The notes under the pieces: generated by a model
What the model was told of the DNA's origin: nothing
Databases searched by the model: none
The model's input: the letters and a program-made list of their open reading frames with translations, nothing else
NCBI GenBank assembly: GCA_947449255.1
Contig: CANFQX010000002.1
Location: forward strand, 62,001-126,000
Length of the DNA stretch: 64,000 nucleotides
Direction of reading: 5' to 3'
Source of the DNA: Pseudobdellovibrionaceae bacterium
Lineage (GTDB): Bacteria; Bdellovibrionota; Bdellovibrionia; Bdellovibrionales; Bdellovibrionaceae
Position numbers and translations under genes: made by a program
In this document: positions 43,432 to 53,300 of the stretch, piece by piece
Layout: each line of letters begins with the position of its first letter
Numbering within the stretch: the stretch's first letter is position 1

Positions 43432-46374
43432 CTAATACCCTAAGCGATTTAGTCTGTTTGCTATATCATCACGATCTGGAGCATTTGGGGAGAGGCCAAT
43501 ATATTTATTGTATGCTGTTGCTGCGGAGCGAGCATCTCCTTTTAGTTCATAGATAGCACCCTGCTCCCTATAGATGTCAGCATAGCCACTCTCCCGCGCT
43601 GCTGCTAGACTAAGCATATCTTCAGCAACATCCAAAGACCCTGACTGCCTATAGCACTGTGCGGCCTTTACATATATTTCCGCAACCTGCGCCCTTAACT
43701 TCAGCGCCAGAGAATATTCACTTGCACACTCTTGATATTGACGACGTGACGCATGCACTTCAGCAGCAAGGACATACGAATCTGCAATGTTAGGGTTCAT
43801 TTTTTTTTCTGCACTTGCAGCCTCCATTGCTGCATTAAAGTCTCCGGCTGCAAAGGAAGCCCTTCCAATATAATAATTTGTCCGTGGGTAGAATGGGCTT
43901 AATCTCTGAACTCTCTTAAACTGCTGAATGGATTCCTCATATCGGCTAGTCTCTAAATACAACCTTCCAGCTTGAAACAAGGCCTCGCCATCGGTGGGAT
44001 CCAGAACCGCTGCCTGCAAAAATGCTTTGAGTGCTTTATCGTTAAGTCCCAAAGCTTTTTTTGATTCGCCCAAACCTAACCAGGCCCGCTTATTTTTTGA
44101 ATCCATTTCAGTCACTTTTTCATAAATTCCATCAGACTGCGTCCAGCGATCCTCTGTTTTATAGATCTCAGCTAGCGCAAGTTGATAATCCAATGTGTAT
44201 GAATATCTTTTGATTAACTCGCTTAAATAGGAAATACCTGAATCCACCCCATTTGCTATTGCAATAGTTTTTGCGTAATTTATCTGAGCTTCTGGATTTG
44301 TCGTATCTAACTCTACGGCCTTGGTTGCATACCTTATTGAATCTTTTGCAGCATTTTCTTTACGCTCAATCTCTTTCTTGTTTAAAGGAGCTATCGATTG
44401 AGATAACAAGGAGTTGGCCTTAGAAAGCAAAATATATGTTTCAATATCTCCATCATATATTTTTGCTGCACGAGAGCCATAATTCAATGCACCCAACATA
44501 TTATTTTTTCTGAACTCAAGCCAAGCAAGTCCTCGCAGGACTTCATAGTTATTGGGGGATATCCGGGTTGCATTTGCTAACGCGATTGTTGCTCCCCCAA
44601 AATCAAATCTTTGAGATAAATAGTCCGCTAGCAAAACGTAGGCAGAAATAAAATTTGGCTCTGCCTTAATAGCCTTATTTAGCCACTCAATAGCTTCATA
44701 ACTTTGATTTAATTGCCAAAGGCATTTGGCAGCCTTCATCGCAGCAATGCCATTTTTTGAATCTAACTCAAAGGCAGCCTTAAATTCAGCTTGAGCGGCT
44801 AAAAAATCACCCTGCCTTACATACTGATCACCCATAAATAGTAATTCGTTATTTTGATCTTTATTATTAGTCACTTTATCAGAGCCACCAAGCCGCACCA
44901 CTAACTGACGTAATTCACTATTACTTGAGTTCAGCACATAAGCTTTTTGGGCTATTGGAAGTGCTTTGCCTTTTTCATTTCGATAAGCATAAATTTCCGC
45001 CAGGGCAAACAGTCCCTGGCTTTCTATGAGCTGAGGAACTTTACCCTTTGAATTATTTGCGGATGATAAAAGTGTAAATGCTGCGTCAGTATTTTTGAAT
45101 CCGCGATATTCAACAACTCCCAATAAGAATTTTCCTTCTCGGTGGTTTGGATTTCGCTTCAGTACCTGCTGAAGAGTGCTCGCTGCCGCAGTAAAGTTCT
45201 GTTTTTCATAAAATAATTCAGCAATCTTAACTTGAGGATGTAGCCACTTATCCCAAAGTTGGGTGGATTTTTCGTAATATGGTACTGAATTAACAAAGTC
45301 TTTTTCACCTTCAAGCAGCTCAGCTTTATAGTCGTATAAAACTGGCAACATAGTAAAAGATTCAGAAGTCTCCAAAATTGACTCAACTGCACTGCGTGCT
45401 TCTCTATAGCGCCCGGCCGTTACAAGCTTTACCACCTCACAAACCTGACCTAAAGGGCTAATAATATTGAGAGCTTTAGTTGATTGAGTTAATACAGAAA
45501 TGGTTTTAATGTCTTGAGTATCTTGCTTAGCGTAAGGCCAAAGCTCTCTGTAAACCATACACAACAAGGCCCTGACTTCGATATTACTGGGAGCACCCTC
45601 TACTAGGTTAACTAATTTATTTTCAGCCAGCAAATAGGAATCAAAAGTATCCTGCTCTATATTAAACAAAGATTCATTCAAGCTCCTCTTTACCTGCTCC
45701 TCTGATAGGGCGGAAGTACTGGGGCCAGGAGGGATTAGATGAATCTTCTCAGAATCAGAAGATCCGCTTTCCCAGATCACTGCTATTACGATTACAAGTG
45801 ATAGTAGCAAAATTAATAGTGGCACCTTCAATGCAATCCAAGTTCCACGATTGGCAAGATTTGGTAAACTCGAAAGATCGATAATAAAATTCTTTGAATT
45901 TTGTTTTGAATTAGAGATCGACTTAGAGATAGGAATAGCTGGAGGAAAATCTTTATTTTTGTATTCAATTGTTTGAGATGGCACGTCAGATTTAGTTTTT
46001 TTAAGATTGTTATTTTTAGAATAATCTTTAATTGTGGGTCGAGCTTGCTTAAGATTTTCAAAGTTAGGAAGTTCTGCTCTCTGTTTAGAGCCTAGCGGCT
46101 GTGGTTCAATAATCACTGTTTCTACTTCGATTGATTTTTGCTTTTTTGGCTTAGTTTTAACAACACCCTCAAGAACTTCTAAAAGTTTGTCGTAAAAATC
46201 AGGTTCCTTAGAGATTTGCGTCCATCTGCCATCTGGCAGTTTAGAAATTGACTCTTGACCTGAGAAGGCCCCATCGCCAATCATTTTGAGAATGACCTCA
46301 GTTGTATATGGCCCTTTAACTTGACCTGACTGATTTCGAACAATCCAAGTGATCTGATTTTTCCCCATAGGCAT
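43432..46374 (-). CDS. GYF_2-TM-TPR protein
   Basis: A protein of 980 residues. The N-terminal GYF_2-like domain (about 8-62: WIVRNQSGQVKGPYTTEVILKMIGDGAF, DGRWTQI) would lie in the cytoplasm. A polar linker follows (about 65-175), then one transmembrane helix near 182-202 (VPLLILLLSLVIVIAVIW), and finally a long array of TPR repeats to the end, presumably periplasmic. GYF_2 domains are thought to bind Pro-rich peptides and often sit on membrane proteins. The combination suggests a scaffold linking cytoplasm and envelope. Start choice is between ATG at 46374 and 46368; neither has a good ribosome binding site. Confidence 0.8.
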   Translation of the reverse strand: MPMGKNQITWIVRNQSGQVKGPYTTEVILKMIGDGAFSGQESISKLPDGRWTQISKEPDFYDKLLEVLEGVVKTKPKKQKSIEVETVIIEPQPLGSKQRAELPNFENLKQARPTIKDYSKNNNLKKTKSDVPSQTIEYKNKDFPPAIPISKSISNSKQNSKNFIIDLSSLPNLANRGTWIALKVPLLILLLSLVIVIAVIWESGSSDSEKIHLIPPGPSTSALSEEQVKRSLNESLFNIEQDTFDSYLLAENKLVNLVEGAPSNIEVRALLCMVYRELWPYAKQDTQDIKTISVLTQSTKALNIISPLGQVCEVVKLVTAGRYREARSAVESILETSESFTMLPVLYDYKAELLEGEKDFVNSVPYYEKSTQLWDKWLHPQVKIAELFYEKQNFTAAASTLQQVLKRNPNHREGKFLLGVVEYRGFKNTDAAFTLLSSANNSKGKVPQLIESQGLFALAEIYAYRNEKGKALPIAQKAYVLNSSNSELRQLVVRLGGSDKVTNNKDQNNELLFMGDQYVRQGDFLAAQAEFKAAFELDSKNGIAAMKAAKCLWQLNQSYEAIEWLNKAIKAEPNFISAYVLLADYLSQRFDFGGATIALANATRISPNNYEVLRGLAWLEFRKNNMLGALNYGSRAAKIYDGDIETYILLSKANSLLSQSIAPLNKKEIERKENAAKDSIRYATKAVELDTTNPEAQINYAKTIAIANGVDSGISYLSELIKRYSYTLDYQLALAEIYKTEDRWTQSDGIYEKVTEMDSKNKRAWLGLGESKKALGLNDKALKAFLQAAVLDPTDGEALFQAGRLYLETSRYEESIQQFKRVQRLSPFYPRTNYYIGRASFAAGDFNAAMEAASAEKKMNPNIADSYVLAAEVHASRRQYQECASEYSLALKLRAQVAEIYVKAAQCYRQSGSLDVAEDMLSLAAARESGYADIYREQGAIYELKGDARSAATAYNKYIGLSPNAPDRDDIANRLNRLGY

Positions 46375-46532
46375 TTGATTATACTTAGAAATTCACCAAA
46401 GAACCAAATATCGAAACATGCTGACATAAGGTCTGTGCTTTAGTCCAATTATCTAATCAATTTAGAGTGTCTCTAGAAATAGCACTTTCATATTTCAAAA
46501 GGTCAAAAAAACGAAAAAGTGGTTCCAGAATA

Positions 46533-46568
46533 GAACCTAAGTCCCATTATGGGATTAATCTAAGGTTC
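46533..46568 (+). promoter_or_regulatory. Nested palindromes, candidate activator site
   Basis: A 13-base palindrome TCCCATTATGGGA (46542-46554) lies between inverted arms GAACCTAAG (46533-46541) and CTAAGGTTC (46560-46568, eight of nine positions matching). The block is about 70 bases upstream of a sigma-54 promoter, a position where enhancer-binding proteins usually bind. Confidence 0.5.
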
Positions 46569-46635
46569 CGAAATGGAATTTTTTAAAAAATTGCGAGCCC
46601 CAAATGCATTGAAACGAATTTGGTCGAAAAAACTA

Positions 46636-46651
46636 TGGCACGGTGTTTGCT
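46636..46651 (+). promoter_or_regulatory. Sigma-54 promoter (-24/-12)
   Basis: TGGCACG-GTGT-TTGCT matches the sigma-54 consensus, with GG and GC ten bases apart. The predicted start is about 46662, 36 bases before the GTG of the downstream gene. Confidence 0.8.
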
Positions 46652-46697
46652 TATAGATAAATTATCGGTTTATTTAACTTTATCTAAGGACAGTTGA

Positions 46698-47096
46698 GTG
46701 TTCAAAAACGCGTTGATAGCATTTTACATCTTGTTAGTTCTGGCTATATCAGCTGTTGCTCGCGCGGGTGTTTTTCCTAACAATGCGACTCAAGGTGATG
46801 AGCTTTCTGATTCATCAACTCAGAAGTTAGATTTTAAAACTCATGTGGGTTCAGTTTTGGTTTTGGAAGATGGGTCGATAGTATTGTCGGTCAATCAGCA
46901 AAATCATTTTATTCTACGATCACAAAGTGATCTCACATCTTATGTTGGTTCTAAGGTTATGATTAGTGGTATCGAGCTAGATCAACAAAGTTCTCTTCCT
47001 TATGAAAGTGATTCCAAGGGCCCCCTCCCTAGAGTTAACTCACAGGTTGATAACTTAGTTACTTTCTTCGTGCTTGGTATCTCTGAGGTTAGATAA
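46698..47096 (+). CDS. Small exported protein, unknown
   Basis: A protein of 132 residues with a signal peptide (about 1-23, YILLVLAISAVARAG). The mature part contains HVGSVLVLEDGSIVLSV, HFILRS and YVGSKVMISGIELD, a pattern that could form a small OB-like beta barrel. No family is recognised with confidence. The start is GTG with AAGGA upstream. It is expressed from a sigma-54 promoter and is followed by two C-rich-loop hairpins, so expression should depend on an enhancer-binding activator. Confidence 0.6.
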   Translation: MFKNALIAFYILLVLAISAVARAGVFPNNATQGDELSDSSTQKLDFKTHVGSVLVLEDGSIVLSVNQQNHFILRSQSDLTSYVGSKVMISGIELDQQSSLPYESDSKGPLPRVNSQVDNLVTFFVLGISEVR

Positions 47097-47112
47097 TAAC
47101 CTTTGTTCATTC

Positions 47113-47156
47113 AGTCTCAGCCCCAATCCCCTCCGTGGGCTGAGACTTTTCTTTTC
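47113..47156 (+). terminator. Hairpin 1 with CCCCTCC loop
   Basis: Stem AGTCTCAGCCC/GGGCTGAGACT (11 base pairs), loop CAATCCCCTCCGT, followed by T-rich sequence. It ends the transcript of the small exported protein and may have another role through its loop. Confidence 0.85.
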
Positions 47157-47161
47157 GTTCT

Positions 47162-47199
47162 AAAAAGGCCAGTGGACCCCCTCCATACTGGCCTTTTTC
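47162..47199. terminator. Hairpin 2 with CCCCTCC loop, also murA terminator
   Basis: Stem AGGCCAGT/ACTGGCCT, loop GGACCCCCTCCAT, flanked by A-rich and T-rich sequence on the two sides. It works in both directions and closes the murA transcript on the minus strand. Confidence 0.85.
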
Positions 47200-47222
47200 T
47201 TTTTAAAATCCCTCAAAAGCCA

Positions 47223-48473
47223 TTACGATCTTCTGATTTTTGCGCCTAAACTGGAAAGTTTATCTTCCAGTTTTTCATAGCCACGATCTAAGTGATAAAT
47301 GCGATTTACTACAGTTTCTCCGCTTGCGACTAGTCCTGCTAGGACCAAAGATGCACTAGCTCGCAAATCGGTTGCCATGACGGGGGCGCCAGTTAGTTGC
47401 CCAGGGACTCCGCGAACAACAGCCACTCTGGTCTTGGGAGTTATATCAGCACCTAGTCGACATAGCTCCGTAACATGCATAAAGCGGTTTTCAAATACTG
47501 TTTCTGAAATGACACTTGTACCGTGCGCAACGGCCATAAGAGCCATGAATTGCGCCTGCAAATCCGTTGGAAATAATGGGTGAGGAGCAGTTGTAATATC
47601 GACGGCCTCCCACTTCTCAGTTGGAAATACAGTCATTGTGTCTGAAGTTGTTTCAATTTTAAATCCAGACTCCCGAAGCTTAATAATTAAAGCTTCGAGA
47701 TGAGAAGGTATACAGTTCGTTACCGTTACCTGCCCCTTTGTAATCGCACCGGCAATAAGCAAAGTTCCCGCCTCAATTCGATCAGCCATTATAGTGTGCT
47801 CTGCAGGAAATAACTTACGAACACCTTCGATGCGAATAACACTCGTGCCATGTCCTGAAATTTTTGCGCCCATTTTGATAAGGTACTCTGCAAGGTCTAC
47901 AATTTCAGGTTCTTTCGCTGCATTTTCAAGGACTGTAATACCCTCTGCGAGAGTTGCAGCCATCATTACATTCTCAGTTCCACCTACGGTAACAGTTTCA
48001 AATAGGAATGTTCCACCTTGAAGTTTTTTTGTAGCAGCATGAACATAGCCCTCTCTTTGAGTTATCTCCGCACCTAAAGCTTTAAATCCTTCTAGATGTA
48101 AATCAATAGGACGACTTCCTATGGCGCAGCCACCTGGCTGAGAAACCACAGCCTCTCCATATTTCGCTAACATTGGCCCCATACAGAGGAAACTTGCTCG
48201 CATTTTTCTGACTAAATCATAAGAAGCTTCATAGGACTGAAGTGCACTTACGTTGACCTTAAATAGATCGCCGTCCCAACTTGTTTCGCAGCCCAAACTT
48301 TGTAAAAGCTCAGCTGTGGATTCTATATCTTTAAGCTTTGGTACATTCCTAAAGATATGTTGCCCTTCTGCTAACAAAGTCGAAAAAAGAATTGGCAATG
48401 CTGCGTTCTTCGCACCACTAGCTTTTACTGTTCCACGAAGTGGGCCACCGCCCGTAACAACCATTTTATCCAT
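47223..48473 (-). CDS. murA: UDP-N-acetylglucosamine 1-carboxyvinyltransferase
   Basis: First committed enzyme of peptidoglycan synthesis, 416 residues. It has the N-terminal GGGPLRGTVKASGAKNAALPI, the active-site Cys in QPGGCAIGSRPIDLH and the conserved Arg-Asn region near MVMAA (ENVMMAA). The ATG at 48473 overlaps the prmC stop by eight bases; a longer reading frame from 48533 is not supported. Fosfomycin resistance would be associated with loss of this Cys, which is present here. It is part of a prfA-prmC-murA run. Confidence 0.96.
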   Translation of the reverse strand: MDKMVVTGGGPLRGTVKASGAKNAALPILFSTLLAEGQHIFRNVPKLKDIESTAELLQSLGCETSWDGDLFKVNVSALQSYEASYDLVRKMRASFLCMGPMLAKYGEAVVSQPGGCAIGSRPIDLHLEGFKALGAEITQREGYVHAATKKLQGGTFLFETVTVGGTENVMMAATLAEGITVLENAAKEPEIVDLAEYLIKMGAKISGHGTSVIRIEGVRKLFPAEHTIMADRIEAGTLLIAGAITKGQVTVTNCIPSHLEALIIKLRESGFKIETTSDTMTVFPTEKWEAVDITTAPHPLFPTDLQAQFMALMAVAHGTSVISETVFENRFMHVTELCRLGADITPKTRVAVVRGVPGQLTGAPVMATDLRASASLVLAGLVASGETVVNRIYHLDRGYEKLEDKLSSLGAKIRRS

Positions 48474-49347
48474 GCTTAACCCCACAAATAATTCTATCGC
48501 GTCCTGAAAGATCCATAATAACACGGACTTCATTAAATACTTCTAGATTCTTATAATACTCAAGCATAACAGGTCCTTGAGTCATGCCCATTTCCATCAA
48601 CATAATTGCATTAGTAGACAAAAATCCTGAATAGGACTTTGACCATGATTTTAAAAAATGAAAACCTTGATCGTCAGCGAATAAAGCTGATGCAGGTTCA
48701 AATTTTTTAACATTCACCTCGATCAACGGATCACCAACTGCGATATATGGTGGATTTGAGATTAGAATATCTATTTTTTCCTGCTTAGTGAAAGCTTGAA
48801 ATTCAGACATGATCAAATCGTCATCTGCAGCACTCGCCAATAAAAAATGTGCTCTTTCCGACAGGCCCAATTCAACAGCATTTCGCTTTGCAACTTCAAT
48901 GGCCCCTGATGAAATGTCGACGGACATCAAACGAGCATTAGGGAAAATTTTTAAAAGACTTAATCCGATGCAACCTGATCCGCAGCCTAGATCAAGCAAT
49001 CCAAAATGATCCTCTTTGGCTTGAGCCCAATTCGAAACTTCCTCGACCAAATGCTCGGACTCAGGTCGTGGAATTAATGTCGCTGCATTCACCGCAAATC
49101 GATGACCAAAAAATTCACGATATCCCAATATATAAGCAACCGGTTCGCCAAGAGAACGCCTTCGAACCAATTCCCTTAGGACTGAAAGTTCTGCCTCTTG
49201 TAAGGGTTGATCAAACTTTAAGTAAAGTTGAATTCTCTCCATCTTCAAGGCATGAGCAAAAATAAGCTCTGCATCCAGACGAGGAGTCTCAAGTTTTTTG
49301 TCTTTGAAAAATATAATTGTTTTGTCGAGTACTTCTTTGAGTTTCAT
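48466..49347 (-). CDS. prmC: Peptide chain release factor glutamine methyltransferase
   Basis: SAM-dependent enzyme that methylates the GGQ glutamine of release factors, 293 residues. Motif I is LLDLGCGSGCIGLSLL, and the substrate-binding NPPY is in ILISNPPYIAVGD. LIPRPESEHLVEEV is the usual PrmC helix before motif I. It lies five bases downstream of prfA, its substrate gene, a classical pair. The stop overlaps the murA start. Confidence 0.95.
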   Translation of the reverse strand: MKLKEVLDKTIIFFKDKKLETPRLDAELIFAHALKMERIQLYLKFDQPLQEAELSVLRELVRRRSLGEPVAYILGYREFFGHRFAVNAATLIPRPESEHLVEEVSNWAQAKEDHFGLLDLGCGSGCIGLSLLKIFPNARLMSVDISSGAIEVAKRNAVELGLSERAHFLLASAADDDLIMSEFQAFTKQEKIDILISNPPYIAVGDPLIEVNVKKFEPASALFADDQGFHFLKSWSKSYSGFLSTNAIMLMEMGMTQGPVMLEYYKNLEVFNEVRVIMDLSGRDRIICGVKHG

Positions 49348-49352
49348 TGATC

Positions 49353-50426
49353 CTAAGTAGAGGTCTGCTTTTTTAGTGCCTCTGCCTGGAAGTTAGCAAT
49401 GAGTGGGTCAATCAGCAACTCAAAACTTCCGCTCATCACTTGATCTAATTGATGAATGGTCAAGCCAATACGATGATCTGTTATTCGAGTTTGAGGAAAA
49501 TTATAAGTCCGGATTCTTTCAGATCGATCGCCTGTACCAATTTGCTCAAGTCGGACATCTGAGGCTTCTTTCCTTACTTTCTCGTCTTCAATTTGCTGAA
49601 GTTTTGCGTACAAAATTTGAAAAGCTCGCTCTCTATTAGAAGACTGCGATTTTCCCTCTTGGCATTTTACATCAATTCCAGTCGGCAAATGCACAACACG
49701 AACTGCTGACTCAGTTCTATTAACTGATTGCCCGCCTGAACCCTGTGATCGCATAGTTTCAATGCGAACATCAGTCATTGGAATTTTAATTTCATTGATT
49801 TCAACTTCAGGAATAACTGCCACAGTAACCGTTGAAGTGTGGATTCTGCCAGCAGCTTCTGTTTTTGGAACACGCTGAACGCGGTGAACACCAGACTCAT
49901 ACTTCAATTTACTGTAAACTGAATCACCCATTATGCTAGCAATGATCTCTTTTGCTCCACCGGCATTTCCTTCGGAATAAGAAAGCATTTCAACTTTCCA
50001 TCCAAGTTTTGAAGCAAAATGGGCATAGCCTCTGAAAAGTTCATCAGCAAATAAAGAAGCCTCATCACCACCAGCTCCCGCTCTAATTTCTAGAATAATA
50101 TTTCTATCATCATTGGGATCTTTGGGAATTAGAAGAATTTTTAACTGTTGTTCAATGTCAGGTAGTGCAGCCTCTAGCTCTTTAACTTCTTCCCGAATCA
50201 GCTCTCGCATTTCAGGATCTTGCTCGGCCGTAAGCAGCTCTTTGCTAGATTTTAGATTTTCAGTTTTTTTCCGAAAGTCCCTATAGACAAGAACCACTTT
50301 TTCAAGATTTCCGAGCTCTTTCATAAGCGCACGATATTGCGTCTGATTAGAAGCAATATCAGGCCTTTGAAGAGCCATATTAACTTCTTCATAGCGAGAT
50401 TCAACTGCAGCTAATTTTGAGAACAT
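49353..50426 (-). CDS. prfA: Peptide chain release factor 1
   Basis: RF1 of 357 residues. The catalytic GGQ is in [18 protein letters not shown]. The stop-codon motif region contains the expected PxT-type PKTEAAG stretch, and the N-terminal helical domain spans about 1-100. The ATG has AGGAG eight bases upstream. prmC follows at once. RF1 rather than RF2 is inferred from length and from the absence of a programmed frameshift site near the start. Confidence 0.95.
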   Translation of the reverse strand: MFSKLAAVESRYEEVNMALQRPDIASNQTQYRALMKELGNLEKVVLVYRDFRKKTENLKSSKELLTAEQDPEMRELIREEVKELEAALPDIEQQLKILLIPKDPNDDRNIILEIRAGAGGDEASLFADELFRGYAHFASKLGWKVEMLSYSEGNAGGAKEIIASIMGDSVYSKLKYESGVHRVQRVPKTEAAGRIHTSTVTVAVIPEVEINEIKIPMTDVRIETMRSQGSGGQSVNRTESAVRVVHLPTGIDVKCQEGKSQSSNRERAFQILYAKLQQIEDEKVRKEASDVRLEQIGTGDRSERIRTYNFPQTRITDHRIGLTIHQLDQVMSGSFELLIDPLIANFQAEALKKQTST

Positions 50427-50540
50427 GGCACTAGCTCCTGGAACGAATGTGAAATCTTGTTCAAGTTCGGAAATAAAAATGCGACTCGAAAGTTGAGCCG
50501 CATTTCATACAAGAAGCTCCTCCGTTTGGAGGTCCGCCAG

Positions 50541-50786
50541 TTACTTTTTGCCGTAACGTTTTTTGAAACGATCGATACGACCTTCAGTATCCATTACACG
50601 CTGTTTACCAGTGTAAAATGGATGAGATGCTGAAGAGATCTCAACTTTAACAAGTGGGTATTCTTTTCCGTCTTCCCATTTTATAGTCTCATTAGAATAT
50701 AAAGTTGAAGTTCCCAAGAATGAAAAATCACAAGAGATATCTTTAAATACCACTGTGTTTACTTTTGGATGCAAGTTTTGTTTCAT
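50541..50786 (-). CDS. rpmE: 50S ribosomal protein L31, type B
   Basis: A protein of 81 residues with L31 motifs: [48 protein letters not shown]. The zinc-binding Cys set of the type A form is absent (one Cys only) and an insert is present, so it is the zinc-independent type B, similar to YkgM/RpmE2. AAAGGA lies before the ATG. It sits between rho and prfA. Confidence 0.94.
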   Translation of the reverse strand: MKQNLHPKVNTVVFKDISCDFSFLGTSTLYSNETIKWEDGKEYPLVKVEISSASHPFYTGKQRVMDTEGRIDRFKKRYGKK

Positions 50787-50955
50787 GACCGGTTCCTTTT
50801 ATAATTCAAATCTATTTGGTCTTAAGTTTTAAGGGTTTAACACATCAGATTCATGTATGTCGAGCAGAAATCGCTGCTTTTTTTGGCAGCGCTCTCAGTT
50901 ACACATAAAAAGGATCCCTAAAAACCATCGCTCAAAGAAATTTCTGGGCTTTTTA

Positions 50956-50985
50956 GCAGAAAAGTAGCAAATCGCTACCTTCTGC
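50956..50985 (-). terminator. Hairpin behind rho
   Basis: GCAGAA...GTAGC and GCTAC...TTCTGC pair around a five-base loop. On the minus strand it begins 15 bases after the rho stop and is followed by TAAAAAG. Weak T-run, so termination is possible but not certain. Confidence 0.45.
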
Positions 50986-51000
50986 AGGTTTATAAATGAC

Positions 51001-52911
51001 TTAGTTCGGGCCTGACATTGCCTTTAGGAAATCTATATTTGATTTAGTGTTGCCCACTTTATCCAATAAGAATTCCATAGCATCTACAACATTCATCGGA
51101 GCTAGAACTTTTCGTAACACCCAAAGCCTGTTGAGGTCAGCCTTATCAACAAGGAGATCCTCTTTACGAGTACCTGACTTGTTTATATCCATACAAGGGA
51201 AGATACGCTTTTCCATAAGCTTGCGATCAAGATGGATCTCAGCATTACCCGTGCCTTTAAACTCCTCAAAAATAACCTCATCCATTCTAGATCCAGTATC
51301 AATCAATGCTGTTGCGATGATTGTTAATGAACCGCCCTCTTCAATATTACGTGCCGCTCCAAAAAATCGTTTTGGCTTATGAAGTGCATTAGAATCTACA
51401 CCGCCTGACAATATTTTTCCTGAAGGCGGAACAACTGTATTGTACGCACGCGCTAGCCTTGTGATTGAATCTAGGAGAATAACTACGTCGTGCTTATGCT
51501 CAACTAGTCGTTTAGCCTTTTCAATCACCATTTCAGCAACTTGAACGTGACGAGTTGGTGGCTCATCAAAAGTTGAGGAAACGACCTCACCTGCAACTGT
51601 TCGCTGCATGTCCGTCACTTCTTCAGGACGCTCATCGATAAGAAGAACAATCAACTTCACTTCTGGATGATTCGTCGTGATCGCATTTGCAAGCTGTTGC
51701 ATCAAAACAGTTTTACCTGTTCTTGGAGGCGCCACAATCAATGCACGCTGACCCTTGCCAAGTGGAGCCATTAAATCAACAACTCTAGTCGTGTAATCAC
51801 CTGGATTGTGCTCTAGTTTAAGTCGTTTATTTGGGTAAAGTGGCGTTAGATTATCAAATAATATTTTATCTTTACCTTTTTCGGTCGTCTCAAAATTCAA
51901 TGAGTCAACTTTAAGTAAAGCAAAATAGCGCTCTCCCTCTTTCGGGGGACGCACAGTACCCGTCACCGTATCGCCAGTCCTAAGTCCAAATCTGCGAATT
52001 TGTGAAGGACTCACATAAATATCATCTGGCCCTGGAAGATAATTAAAATCTGGCGACCGAAGGAAGCCATATCCGTCAGGGAGAATTTCAAGAACTCCAG
52101 ACCCGTAGATGTCTTGTCCTAATTTAGCAGCTCGCTTCAGAATTTCAAAAATCATATCCTGGCGGCGAAGGCCTGCTGCATTCTCAATTTTTAGTTTTGT
52201 TGCAAGCTCTGTCAGTTGAGTTATGTTTTTTGACTTTAAATCCTTAGACGATAGCCAAGTTTTCTCTTCATCCGTCAATTGAATGTCTGCTAGGTCAACA
52301 TCCTGACTTTGAGCAGGGGCATTAGAATGTTCATCTCCGGACGGCTGAACGTCTTCATTGCTTCTCCCATATCGGAAATCACGACGTGGACCGCCGCCAC
52401 CTGAATGACGATCACCACGTTCGGTACGATCTCCGCCACCGCCGCTACGATCATTGCGGTCGCGATCATGACGATGACCGCCGCCGCCACTGCCGCCTCG
52501 ATCACTTCCACCACCACGATCTCTATTATTGGGACGGAAATCTCGTCTCTGTTGTTGGTGTTGTGGACGGTCTTGTCGCGGTTCTTGCTGTTGTGTTTGC
52601 TGCTGAGGAGCCACAGGGCCTTCTGGTTTCTGTTCAGATTTTTGATCTGATTTTGAATCCGAAGTCGATGGTACTGTTGATTTTGCTTTTGGCATAGCGG
52701 GCTGAGAATTTGCCATTTCCACTGAAGCTTTAAAAACCGATGGTTTTTCTTCAGCCGAAGCATGAGTCCGAACTGGCTCGGGAGTTGGAGCCGCAACCGA
52801 GGCTTCTGCTGCTACTGCTGCTGGTTGTTGAGTTGTTGTTTCTTCTGCCACTTTTGTTCGAGTGCGCTTTTTTACTACCTCAACGCCTTGTTGATCTTTG
52901 GGTTCAGACAA
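51001..52911 (-). CDS. rho: Transcription termination factor Rho with disordered N-terminal extension
   Basis: A protein of 636 residues, about 210 more than E. coli Rho. Residues 1-205 are low complexity: a Thr/Ala/Gln-rich part, then Gln-rich [11 protein letters not shown], then Arg/Gly/Asp-rich repeats (about 125-185). The Rho core follows: [25 protein letters not shown]-binding [20 protein letters not shown], Walker [13 protein letters not shown], Walker [16 protein letters not shown] and the R loop. The start is TTG at 52911 with AAGGAG seven bases upstream. Such extensions occur in several phyla and may add RNA binding or phase separation; here that is inference. Confidence 0.95.
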   Translation of the reverse strand: MSEPKDQQGVEVVKKRTRTKVAEETTTQQPAAVAAEASVAAPTPEPVRTHASAEEKPSVFKASVEMANSQPAMPKAKSTVPSTSDSKSDQKSEQKPEGPVAPQQQTQQQEPRQDRPQHQQQRRDFRPNNRDRGGGSDRGGSGGGGHRHDRDRNDRSGGGGDRTERGDRHSGGGGPRRDFRYGRSNEDVQPSGDEHSNAPAQSQDVDLADIQLTDEEKTWLSSKDLKSKNITQLTELATKLKIENAAGLRRQDMIFEILKRAAKLGQDIYGSGVLEILPDGYGFLRSPDFNYLPGPDDIYVSPSQIRRFGLRTGDTVTGTVRPPKEGERYFALLKVDSLNFETTEKGKDKILFDNLTPLYPNKRLKLEHNPGDYTTRVVDLMAPLGKGQRALIVAPPRTGKTVLMQQLANAITTNHPEVKLIVLLIDERPEEVTDMQRTVAGEVVSSTFDEPPTRHVQVAEMVIEKAKRLVEHKHDVVILLDSITRLARAYNTVVPPSGKILSGGVDSNALHKPKRFFGAARNIEEGGSLTIIATALIDTGSRMDEVIFEEFKGTGNAEIHLDRKLMEKRIFPCMDINKSGTRKEDLLVDKADLNRLWVLRKVLAPMNVVDAMEFLLDKVGNTKSNIDFLKAMSGPN

Positions 52912-53300
52912 ACTGAGTCTCCTTGTGGGATTGAATAAAGAATAACTGGAAAGATGGGATGTTTGATCGGAATAAATCTAAACCATGTGCCTAGCTCAAC
53001 TTTCATGGAATATGGGATCCTTTGTCAACCGAAAACGTCGGCCCCAAGCCCGTAAAGACTGACTTTTTTTATATAATCTCAGCTTGAGAGCCCTACAAAA
53101 AACATAAGGTTAACTCATTAACAGTAATATTTAGTTTCAATAAAGCACAAATATTCCAATACGTTATCAAATTTCATCACGAAAATCTGTTTTAATTTTC
53201 TATAAATATTTTGTGTTTTAGAGAAAAATCTATAAATTTTTTATAATAAACTCCGAAAGGTAAAAGGTTAGCATTCAACCGTCAGTGAAAGGACTTACTA
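52912..53300. other. Intergenic region between rho and PilZ gene
   Basis: Divergent promoter region. On the minus strand a consensus -35 TTGACA is centred near 53025, but no good -10 lies 16-18 bases further. A very AT-rich part (53095-53255) precedes the PilZ gene. I see no gene here. Confidence 0.4.

Noticed and set aside
51850-52600. Tandem repeats in rho as CRISPR or genuine DNA repeat array
   Set aside because: Repeats are short, irregular and follow codon triplets of a disordered protein segment.
52386-52697. Long ORFs antisense to the N-terminus of rho
   Set aside because: They are produced by the repetitive Arg/Gly/Asp codons on the other strand; low-complexity shadows.
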